From an uncultured Oscillospiraceae bacterium (GTDB lineage Bacteria; Bacillota; Clostridia; Oscillospirales; Oscillospiraceae): DNA of 7,873 bases. This document shows positions 1 to 5,306 of this stretch, in pieces (within the stretch, counting starts at the first letter, position 1; each line of letters opens with the position of its first letter). The DNA lies in NCBI GenBank assembly GCA_905233785.1, contig CAJOCV010000082.1, positions 1-7,873 on the forward strand, written 5' to 3'. The notes below the pieces were generated by a model, which made no database searches, was not told the origin of the DNA, and was given only the letters and a program-made list of their open reading frames with translations. The position numbers and the translations under genes were made by a program.

Positions 1-986
1 ACGGCGGAGGCCACGCCGAAGCAGATGAGCATATCGAAGGTGCGGCTGGATTTGAGCCCCACGCGCACGCAGTGGATAACGATGATGCTCAGCAGGATGA
101 TGACCACGATGCAGCCGATCATGCCCACCTCCTCGCCGATGGCGGCGAAGATGAAGTCCGTGTGCTTGCCGGTGAAGTTGGAGGCGCGGTGCCCCGGCTG
201 CACGCCGGTGAGCCGCCCGGAGGCGAGGGTCTTGATGCTCTGGGCGGTCTGCCAGTTTTTGCCGTAGCCGTCGGGGTCGATGCTGGGCACATAGGGCGCG
301 AGCAGGCGTTCCTTCTGATAATCCTTGAGGAGGTGGTTCCACAAAAGCGGCACCGCCGCCGAGAGCGCGGCGAAGCCGATGGCGAACCAGTAGAGCCGCA
401 CGCCCAGCACGAAGAGCATGGACAGGAAGATGCAGAAGATGATGGAGGCCGAGCCCAGGTCGGAGGATACGACAAGGATCAGGCCGAAGATGATGAGAAA
501 GTGGCCCGCCATCTGCGCGATGGACCACAGGCTGTTCAAATCCCGGCGCTCCTTGAGCCAGGTCATCTGCTTGGCGGCGATGATGATATAGATGACCTTG
601 ATGACCTCCGAGGGCTGGATGCCGATGCCGGCGAAGCGGATCCAGCTCTTGTTGCCGGTGTTATCCTCTACGCCGAAGATGACCAGCGCCACCAGCAGCA
701 GCACGTTGATGACGCTCAGGATGCGCCACTGCTCGCCCAGCAGGTCGGCGTCCAGCACCGTGAGCACGACAAAGGCCGTGATCCCCAGCGCCATGGAGAA
801 AAGCTGCACGATGACAAGCTTGGTCGGATCCATATCCGCCCCCGAGGCCTCCATGCCGACGGCCGCCCGGTAGACCATCACCGTGCCGTAGAGCGCGCTC
901 ACGACGCAGACAACAAGCAGAAAAATATCCGCCCGCTCAAAAAACATTTTTATGTATGGCTTGATTTTCTTCAGAATCGAAAACAC
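1..986 (-). CDS. rodA: RodA/FtsW-family (SEDS) peptidoglycan glycosyltransferase, partial (3' end outside window)
   Basis: This is an integral membrane SEDS protein, which polymerises lipid II into glycan strands together with a class B penicillin-binding protein during elongation or division. From a GTG at 986 the visible 328 residues begin with a basic stretch (KKIKPYIK, 6-13) and the first membrane helix (about 21-40). Further hydrophobic helices lie near 56-78, 88-106, 126-138, 160-175, 181-196, 199-215 and 286-305. SEDS hallmarks are NKSWIRFAG-IQPSE-K (112-130), SDLGSA (175-180, usually PDLGTA), KERLLAP (225-231), the SGRLTG segment (256-261) and HTDFIFAAIGEE (275-286), whose Asp277 matches the conserved essential SEDS Asp. 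The C-terminal helices lie beyond the left edge. RodA is preferred over FtsW or SpoVE from overall resemblance, with moderate certainty. The start is uncertain: GTG 986 has its AAAGG almost touching the codon, and ATG 947 (FFERAD after it) has no clear Shine-Dalgarno sequence. Confidence 0.92.
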   Translation of the reverse strand, partial: MFSILKKIKPYIKMFFERADIFLLVVCVVSALYGTVMVYRAAVGMEASGADMDPTKLVIVQLFSMALGITAFVVLTVLDADLLGEQWRILSVINVLLLVALVIFGVEDNTGNKSWIRFAGIGIQPSEVIKVIYIIIAAKQMTWLKERRDLNSLWSIAQMAGHFLIIFGLILVVSSDLGSASIIFCIFLSMLFVLGVRLYWFAIGFAALSAAVPLLWNHLLKDYQKERLLAPYVPSIDPDGYGKNWQTAQSIKTLASGRLTGVQPGHRASNFTGKHTDFIFAAIGEEVGMIGCIVVIILLSIIVIHCVRVGLKSSRTFDMLICFGVASA

Positions 987-1025
987 CCCTTTCGGGACAA
1001 ATGTGCGTTTTTTTGCTCGCGGCAT

Positions 1026-1054
1026 ATTTTATCACAAACTTATGCTTTACGCAA
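1026..1054 (-). promoter_or_regulatory. Predicted housekeeping-sigma promoter for rodA
   Basis: Read on the minus strand, TTGCGT (1054-1049) and TAAAAT (1031-1026) are separated by exactly 17 bases. Transcription would begin near 1019, giving a leader of roughly 30 bases to the GTG at 986. An in-frame ATG at 1025-1023 lies upstream of this start point and would not be translated from this promoter. The -35 shares bases 1049-1051 with the -35 of the divergent tsaE promoter. The prediction rests on consensus matches only. Confidence 0.6.
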
Positions 1055-1075
1055 CGGCACATTTGGTGGTATAAT
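1046..1075 (+). promoter_or_regulatory. Predicted extended -10 promoter for tsaE-tsaB
   Basis: A perfect TATAAT at 1070-1075 is preceded by TGG (1067-1069), giving the extended -10 form TGnTATAAT, which tolerates a poor -35. The best -35 is TTTACG at 1046-1051 with an 18-base spacer. Transcription would start near 1082, leaving a leader of about 37 bases before the tsaE ATG at 1119. The tsaE ribosome binding site AGGGAG (1108-1113) lies within that leader. The promoter is divergent from, and overlaps, the rodA promoter. Confidence 0.65.
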
Positions 1076-1118
1076 AACCAAAGATGTAAACAATTTCTAA
1101 AAAGCAAAGGGAGAACCC

Positions 1119-1544
1119 ATGGCAGAATATATCAGCAGCAGCGAGGCGGAAACCGAGGAATTGGGCGCGCTTCTCGCATCCCGGCTCCCCGGCGGCAGCG
1201 TGGTCGCCATGTATGGGGAGCTCGGTGCGGGGAAGACCGCCTTTGTGCGCGGCATGGCGCGGGGGCTCGGGCTCAATTGCCGCGTCTCCAGCCCGACCTT
1301 TACCATTGTGAACGAATACCTCGGCGAGCGGGAGCTCATACACTTTGATATGTACCGCATCGCGAGCGCCGATGAGCTTTTCGACATCGGCTGGGAGGAC
1401 TATCTGAATCGCGGCGCGATCTGCGCCGTGGAGTGGAGCGAGAACGTGCAGGACGCCTTTTTCGGTGATGAGGTCACGGTGCGCATCGAAAAGCAGGGCG
1501 ACACGGCGCGGAAAATCACGATCGAGGGGGTGGCGCTATGCTGA
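1119..1544 (+). CDS. tsaE: tRNA t6A biosynthesis ATPase TsaE
   Basis: TsaE (YjeE/YdiB family) is the small P-loop ATPase that works with TsaB and TsaD in the cytoplasm. It is needed for turnover as threonylcarbamoyl is transferred to A37 of ANN-decoding tRNAs. The 141-residue length is close to the usual 140-160. Family motifs in order are Walker A GELGAGKT (33-40), the switch-like SSPTFTIVNEY (57-67), HFDMYR (75-80) and VEWSEN (104-109). The ATG at 1119 has AGGGAG five bases upstream and follows an extended -10 promoter. The gene overlaps tsaB by 7 bases, indicating one transcript and probably coupled translation. All expected motifs are intact. Confidence 0.97.
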   Translation: MAEYISSSEAETEELGALLASRLPGGSVVAMYGELGAGKTAFVRGMARGLGLNCRVSSPTFTIVNEYLGERELIHFDMYRIASADELFDIGWEDYLNRGAICAVEWSENVQDAFFGDEVTVRIEKQGDTARKITIEGVALC

Positions 1545-2233
1545 TGCTCGCTTTTGAATCCTCAGCCAAGGCCGCGTCCGTGGCGCTGGTGAAGGACGGA
1601 AGCCTTGTCTCCCAGTACAGCCAGTGCAGCGCCCTGACCCATAGCAGGACGCTTCTTCCCATGGCGGAGGACATGCTCAAGAACGCGGAGCTTACGATCG
1701 CGGATGTGGACTGCTTTGCGGTGGCGCACGGTCCCGGCTCCTTCACCGGGGTGCGCATCGGCGTCTCCACGGTCAAGGGACTTGCCTGGGCGTCGAACAA
1801 GCCCTGCGTCGGCGTCTCCACGCTGGAGGCCATGGCCTGGCACGGCCTTGCTGCGGGCGGGATCATCTGCCCGGTGATGGACGCGCGGCGGCAGCAGGTG
1901 TATAACGCGCTGTTTGAAATTCGCGGCGGCAAGCCCGAACGGCTGACCGAGGATCGCCCCATCGCGCTCGAGGCGCTGGCGGAGGCGCTTCGCGCCCTCG
2001 AAAGCCCCGCCTTCCTCGTGGGCGACGGCGCGGCCATCACGGCAAAGTATCTCGATGCTGTCGGCATCCCCTATCGCATGGCGCCGGAGAACCTCGTCTG
2101 GCAGAGCGCCTGGGGCGTCGCGATGGCGGCGCGGGACAAGAAGCCCGGCACAGCGGACGAGCTGCTGCCTGTTTACCTGCGGCTGTCGCAGGCGGAGCGG
2201 GAACGGCAGGAGCGGCTGAAAAGTGGTCAGTGA
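1538..2233 (+). CDS. tsaB: tRNA t6A biosynthesis protein TsaB
   Basis: TsaB (YeaZ) is an ASKHA-fold, catalytically inactive paralogue of TsaD. It dimerises with TsaD and scaffolds the TsaBDE complex that makes t6A37 in tRNA. The 231 residues fit the family. Diagnostic segments are the N-terminal LAFESSAKAASVAL, HGPGSFTGVRIG (64-75), DARRQQVYNALF (115-126) and PVYLRLSQAER near the C-terminus. The start at 1538 is preferred over the in-frame ATG at 1544 because GAGGGGG (1524-1530) lies 7 bases before it. It overlaps the end of tsaE by 7 bases. The last codons, AGT GGT CAG TGA (SGQ-stop), match the heptamer repeat found elsewhere in the window, so the extreme C-terminus may derive from that repeat. 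The usual downstream partners rimI and tsaD are absent; upp follows instead. Confidence 0.97.
   Translation: MLMLAFESSAKAASVALVKDGSLVSQYSQCSALTHSRTLLPMAEDMLKNAELTIADVDCFAVAHGPGSFTGVRIGVSTVKGLAWASNKPCVGVSTLEAMAWHGLAAGGIICPVMDARRQQVYNALFEIRGGKPERLTEDRPIALEALAEALRALESPAFLVGDGAAITAKYLDAVGIPYRMAPENLVWQSAWGVAMAARDKKPGTADELLPVYLRLSQAERERQERLKSGQ
2222..2233 (+). repeat. Possible remnant of the heptamer repeat at the tsaB stop codon
   Basis: The 12 bases AGTGGTCAGTGA encode the last three residues and stop codon of tsaB. They match exactly a 12-base stretch of the minus-strand reading of the 5258-5292 heptamer array. This is about 1.7 repeat units, so chance similarity is possible. The same orientation relative to the gene and the same position at the stop codon as the two clear arrays make a remnant plausible. 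Confidence 0.35.
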
Positions 2234-2296
2234 CCCGTCAATAAGCGTCAGTCATTTCGCTAAGTTCAATTTTTATGATAAAAGGAGAACAGAACC

Positions 2297-2926
2297 ATGA
2301 GTAAAGTATGTGTCTTTGACCATCCCCTGATCCAGCACAAGCTGTCCATTCTGCGCGATGAGCGCACCAGCGTGAAGGTATTCCGCGAGCTCATCTCCGA
2401 GATCGCCATGCTGATGTGCTTTGAGGCCACCCGCGACCTTCCTCTGGAGGAGGTTGAGGTCAAGACTCCTGTCGCCGTCGCCAAGTGCCGGCGCATTGCG
2501 GGCAAGAAGCTGGCGGTCGTTCCCATTCTCCGTGCCGGTCTCGGCATGGTGGACGGCATGGTCAGCATGATGCCCAACGTAAAGGTTGGGCATGTGGGGC
2601 TCTTCCGTGATCCCGAAACCCTGGAACCCGTCAAGTACTACTTCAAGATGCCCCCCGATATTCAGGAGCGCGATGTGATCGTGGTCGATCCGATGCTGGC
2701 CACCGGCGGCAGCGCCTCCGCGGCCATCACCTTCCTCAAGCAGACCGGCGTCAGGCACATCAAGCTGATGAGCATCATCGGCGCGCCCGAGGGCGTTGCC
2801 AAGATGCAGGCAGATCACCCCGACGTGGACATTTTTGTCGCGGCGCTGGACGACCACCTCAACGAGCACGGCTACATCGTCCCCGGTCTGGGCGACGCGG
2901 GCGACCGTATCTTCGGCACCAAGTAA
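2297..2926 (+). CDS. upp: Uracil phosphoribosyltransferase
   Basis: UPRT is a cytoplasmic pyrimidine-salvage enzyme that converts uracil and PRPP to UMP and pyrophosphate. The 209 residues are the typical bacterial length. Visible motifs are the N-terminal DHPLIQHKLSILRDERT (8-24), PILRAGLGM (76-84), the PRPP-binding loop VVDPMLATGGSAS (129-141) and the uracil-binding C-terminal GYIVPGLGDAGDRIFGT (192-208). AAGGAGA at 2282-2288 sits 8 bases before the ATG. It lies 63 bases after tsaB with no terminator between, so it can be read from the tsaE promoter; no convincing private promoter was found. A strong terminator begins directly after its stop. Confidence 0.98.
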   Translation: MSKVCVFDHPLIQHKLSILRDERTSVKVFRELISEIAMLMCFEATRDLPLEEVEVKTPVAVAKCRRIAGKKLAVVPILRAGLGMVDGMVSMMPNVKVGHVGLFRDPETLEPVKYYFKMPPDIQERDVIVVDPMLATGGSASAAITFLKQTGVRHIKLMSIIGAPEGVAKMQADHPDVDIFVAALDDHLNEHGYIVPGLGDAGDRIFGTK

Positions 2927-2971
2927 GATCGAAAAAACCGGATGCATTTGAGCATCCGGTTTTTTCCGATC
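2927..2971. terminator. Rho-independent terminator after upp, probably bidirectional
   Basis: AAAAAACCGGATGC (2932-2945) and GCATCCGGTTTTTT (2952-2965) form a perfect 14-bp stem around the 6-base loop ATTTGA. GATC at both outer ends can extend the pairing with one bulge. The T-run at 2960-2965 serves rightward transcription from upp. The A-run at 2932-2937 is a T-run on the minus strand and would serve leftward transcription from the DUF1015 gene. It starts immediately after the upp stop codon. Confidence 0.95.
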
Positions 2972-3036
2972 AGTTTTCAGTTTTGACGCCTATCATTGAT
3001 GCTGTAAATTTTCCCGCAGGGGACACAACAACTTTT

Positions 3037-3148
3037 CACTCTTCACTAACCACTAACCACTGACCACTGACCACTAACCACTGGCCACTGACGACTGACC
3101 ACTAACCACTGACCACTGACCACTGGCCACTGACCACCGGCCACTACC
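3037..3148. repeat. Heptamer tandem repeat array (consensus CACTGAC), about 15-16 units
   Basis: From 3044 to 3148 the sequence divides into 15 consecutive 7-base units with no insertion or deletion: CACTAAC, CACTGAC, CACTGGC and single variants GACTGAC, CACCGGC and CACTACC. A degenerate unit, CACTCTT (3037-3043), precedes them in phase. Variation is concentrated at positions 5 and 6 of the unit (A or G). The right-hand unit contains the TAG stop codon of the minus-strand DUF1015 gene (3144-3146). There are no spacers between units, so it is not a CRISPR. It resembles in form the heptanucleotide short tandem repeats described in cyanobacteria. A second copy lies at 5258-5306. Confidence 0.95.
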
Positions 3149-4334
3149 GCAGGCTCCTCGCCTCAAGATAATACCGCTTCTCCCTCGCCTTGCCCATGGA
3201 GAAGGTCTTGCGCGGCAGGGCGCCCAGGGCTTCGACCTCCGGGAAGAGCTCTTCCTTCCTCATGCTCGGCAGCAGGAAGCCCACGGCGTTCTCGCCCTTT
3301 GCCAGAGAGCGCAGGCTGTCCTCGCCGTGGATGTAGTCGATCACGCCGGCGTGTTCTTTAAGATAGCCGTCCAGAAAGTCCTGCACCGCCGCGAGCGCGA
3401 GACCGGGAACATGGATCACGCATTCCCTTTCCCCGCTCACAAGCGTCACCGCTTCCCCCGCGTCCGTATCGAGCGCCGCTTTCGCGCCTTCGATCAGCCT
3501 TTCCGCGTCGCAGCTTGTGACGACACGGTGGATGGCCTCCCACTTCTGGGCGCTGCTGCGCAGGTTTTCAAGCTCCACCAGCGCGTAGCGGCGCGGGTGC
3601 TCCGTCACGCCGGGATGCGCCGCCTTCCAGGCTTCCCAGCAGGCCTTGGCGGTGGCAAGGGAGTGGTTCCCGTCCCCCACCGCGAAAACGAGCGCGCGGT
3701 CTTTGGCGTAAGCGTCCAGCCGCTCGCGCAGCTTGCGGGCGATCACGCCCTCCATGAGCCAGCCCGCGATGTGTCCGCCGCCCTGCATCAGTTCAAAGTC
3801 ATAGAGCTTGGGTAGGGCGGCTTTTTGCCGTCCAACGAGGCCGATCACCAGATCGTCGGGATCGTCCATCAGCAGCAGCGTGTGCGGCAGCTCCAGCGCC
3901 GCGCCCTCGCGGATGCGCATACGCGGCGGGATGCGCTCGGCTACCGTGGCCTCCGTCGCCCGTACCGGGGTTTTGCTGCCCGGCGCGTAGTCGTAGCTTT
4001 CCAGATCGAGCATCCCGACCACGCCCTGGCGGATGCACCCGTCCGAGAGCGCCCGCTCAACGTAGACAAAGGCGTTTTTGTATTCCCGGAACAGGCCGCT
4101 TTGCAGGTATTCTTCCATCGTCCGATGGATGCTGTCAGCCGCCTCGTCATTGTCCTGATTCAGCCGTGCCTCCGGCAGGATGAGCCGCAGCGCCGAAGGA
4201 GCCTCCCCCACCAGCGACTCCGTCTCCTCCCAGTATCCCGGCTCGGAGGAAAACTGGTCGCAGGCGATCACCGCCCATTTGTTGAGCGCGTCTTCCCGCG
4301 GCAGCAGAATATCCGCGGGCTGAAAAATGTTCAT
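3144..4334 (-). CDS. DUF1015 family protein
   Basis: This 396-residue protein belongs to DUF1015, a soluble cytoplasmic family of unsettled biochemical role found in many Clostridia. Recognisable family segments are the N-terminal FQPADILLPREDALNKWAVI (4-23), GDGNHSLATAK (220-230), PRRYALVELENL (247-258), IDYIHGEDSLRSLA (332-345) and LPRKTFSMGKAREKRYYLE (373-391). No signal peptide or membrane helix is seen. As I recall, clostridial homologues often lie next to serine biosynthesis genes (serA, serC), but none is present here. The ATG overlaps the sortase stop as ATGA, with GGAG (minus strand, 4343-4340) five bases upstream, so translation is probably coupled to the sortase. The TAG stop lies inside a heptamer repeat unit. 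Confidence 0.9.
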   Translation of the reverse strand: MNIFQPADILLPREDALNKWAVIACDQFSSEPGYWEETESLVGEAPSALRLILPEARLNQDNDEAADSIHRTMEEYLQSGLFREYKNAFVYVERALSDGCIRQGVVGMLDLESYDYAPGSKTPVRATEATVAERIPPRMRIREGAALELPHTLLLMDDPDDLVIGLVGRQKAALPKLYDFELMQGGGHIAGWLMEGVIARKLRERLDAYAKDRALVFAVGDGNHSLATAKACWEAWKAAHPGVTEHPRRYALVELENLRSSAQKWEAIHRVVTSCDAERLIEGAKAALDTDAGEAVTLVSGERECVIHVPGLALAAVQDFLDGYLKEHAGVIDYIHGEDSLRSLAKGENAVGFLLPSMRKEELFPEVEALGALPRKTFSMGKAREKRYYLEARSLR

Positions 4335-5116
4335 GGCGTCTCCGTCCCTTCGTCAATGATTTCCGTCAGCAGCGCGAGCACCAGCCGTCGGTTTTCCGGC
4401 GCGTCGTCCACGCAGGTGCTGAGTGTGAGGATGTGGTCCTCCAGCGCGATCTCCGTGTCTCCGGGCACGACGGTGCCGGGCGCGGTGCTGTTGATGATCG
4501 TCTGCAGATAGTCGATGCGATCCTGCATGACGGTCTCGTCGTAGGCCGCGTCTATGAGCAGGTCGGGAAACACGGTGCTCGCGAATATTTGATAATGGTA
4601 TTCCGCCGCCGGGGTATAGACGACGATCGCCCGGTGGCTCATAAAGAAGTCATAGTCCGCGTAAGAGCGCAGCGCGCCGAACATCGACCCATCCGCCATA
4701 TTGTGGGCATAGAGGATCGTGTTGAAACGGGAGAAGTCCTTCGGCACCCCGCCGAAGGAAAACACGCAGCCCGGAAGTCCCTCGCTCTCGTCCAAATTGC
4801 GGTTTAAGTAGTACTCATCGTCCCCCGCCCGCTGCAGCACGGGATAGCTCACCGTAGTGCCGGGAATGTCGATCCAGGCGTAAATATCGTCGTTCATCGC
4901 CGTCAGCGCGTCAAACTCGATGGGGGAAACATAGGGGATCGGCGTGGGCGTAGGCTCCGGCGTGGGTTCGGGTGTGGGTTCCAGCGTGACCTCGACCGCC
5001 GCGGCGTTTCGCGCCGCCATGCTGCGCGCATCGAGCGCGCGCCCCGCGAGGATCAGCCCCAGCGCGAGCACGCAGAACAGCAGCGCCCAGAGGATAGGTG
5101 TTTTTTTCTTTTTCAT
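4331..5116 (-). CDS. srtB: Class B sortase
   Basis: Sortases are membrane-anchored cysteine transpeptidases that cleave a C-terminal sorting motif and attach the protein to peptidoglycan or to pilins. The 261 residues show a basic N-terminus (MKKKK), one membrane helix (about 8-25), a Pro-Glu-Thr linker (46-61) and an extracellular catalytic domain. Catalytic residues are visible: His138 in YAHNMADGSMF, Cys235 in TLSTC, and Arg244 in NRRLVLAL. IYAWIDIPGTTVSYPV (78-93) and DEYYLNRN (100-107) are typical of class B. No LPxTG- or NPQTN-type substrate is encoded in the window. The nearest Shine-Dalgarno sequence, AGAGG (minus strand, 5134-5130), is 13 bases from the ATG; an in-frame ATT at 5122 has better spacing but would be a rare start. 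The gene overlaps the DUF1015 gene by 4 bases. Confidence 0.93.
   Translation of the reverse strand: MKKKKTPILWALLFCVLALGLILAGRALDARSMAARNAAAVEVTLEPTPEPTPEPTPTPIPYVSPIEFDALTAMNDDIYAWIDIPGTTVSYPVLQRAGDDEYYLNRNLDESEGLPGCVFSFGGVPKDFSRFNTILYAHNMADGSMFGALRSYADYDFFMSHRAIVVYTPAAEYHYQIFASTVFPDLLIDAAYDETVMQDRIDYLQTIINSTAPGTVVPGDTEIALEDHILTLSTCVDDAPENRRLVLALLTEIIDEGTETP
4934..4981 (-). repeat. In-frame repeats encoding the EPTP linker of the sortase
   Basis: Three to four imperfect 12-base units encode EPTPEPTPEPTPTPIP at residues 46-61 of the sortase, directly after its membrane helix region. Because the unit is a multiple of three, gain or loss of copies would change the length of the wall-spanning linker without breaking the frame. 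Low-complexity Pro-rich linkers are common in extracytoplasmic proteins of Clostridia. Confidence 0.75.
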
Positions 5117-5130
5117 TTCAATGTCGTTAC

Positions 5131-5250
5131 CTCTTCGGCTCCCTCTCCGGGGGAGCTGTCACGGCGCGTTTCCTGTAAGCGCCGTGACTGAAGGGGCGTT
5201 TCTCATTTTGCCCCTACCGCCCTTCGGGCACCTCCCCCGGCGGGGGAGGC
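5131..5250. repeat. MITE-like, hairpin-rich intergenic element
   Basis: This stretch of about 120 bases lies upstream of the sortase and is almost entirely palindromic. It holds a chain of stems: GCTCCC/GGGAGC (5138-5143 with 5151-5156), GTCACGGCGC/GCGCCGTGAC (5158-5167 with 5179-5188, perfect), AGGGGC/GCCCCT (5192-5197 with 5210-5215), GCCC/GGGC (5219-5222 with 5226-5229) and CCTCCCCC/GGGGGAGG (5231-5238 with 5242-5249). The two ends, around GGCTCCCTCTCCGGGGGAGC and the reverse of ACCTCCCCCGGCGGGGGAGG, resemble each other as imperfect terminal inverted repeats. No protein is encoded. From memory it resembles dispersed intergenic repeats common in gut Clostridia. No T-run follows the stems, so intrinsic termination is not predicted. 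Confidence 0.7.
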
Positions 5251-5257
5251 ATCGCAT

Positions 5258-5306
5258 CACTGACCACTGACCACTGACCACTGGCCACTGATTACCAATC
5301 ACTCGA
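5258..5306. repeat. Second heptamer repeat array (CACTGAC), 5 clear units plus degenerate flank
   Basis: Five in-phase units occupy 5258-5292: CACTGAC three times, CACTGGC, then CACTGAT. Continuing the same 7-base phase, the degenerate TACCAAT (5293-5299) and CACTCGA (5300-5306) cross the TGA stop codon of the minus-strand GH36 gene (5301-5299). The left side starts 7 bases from the MITE-like element. Unit sequence and orientation relative to the upstream gene are the same as in the array at 3037-3148. Confidence 0.9.

Noticed and set aside
1023..1025. Upstream in-frame ATG (minus strand) as the rodA start
   Set aside because: It lies upstream of the transcription start predicted from the TTGCGT/TAAAAT promoter and directly follows the -10 element. 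It has no ribosome binding site.
72..1100. Long plus-strand open frame (342 codons) opposite rodA
   Set aside because: It is antisense to a clear SEDS membrane protein and rich in Asp, Glu, His, Gln and Arg. It has no family motif or ribosome binding site. It is the usual shadow frame of GC-rich coding DNA.
2239..2262. Small hairpin between tsaB and upp (AGCG/CGCT)
   Set aside because: The stem is only 4 bp with a 10-base loop and no T-run at the correct spacing; it is too weak to call a terminator or riboswitch.
2274..2279. TATGAT as a -10 element for upp
   Set aside because: Transcription would start inside the upp ribosome binding site, and no acceptable -35 lies 16-18 bases upstream.
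3037..3148. CRISPR array
   Set aside because: Units are 7 bases and directly contiguous, with no unique spacers and no cas genes nearby.
3825..4511. Plus-strand open frame (228 codons) opposite DUF1015 and the sortase
   Set aside because: It spans the overlap of two well-supported minus-strand genes and has no recognisable domain or start signals.
5158..5188. Intrinsic terminator for the GH36 operon formed by the GTCACGGCGC stem
   Set aside because: The stem is strong but no T-run follows it on the minus strand. It fits better as part of the repeat element.
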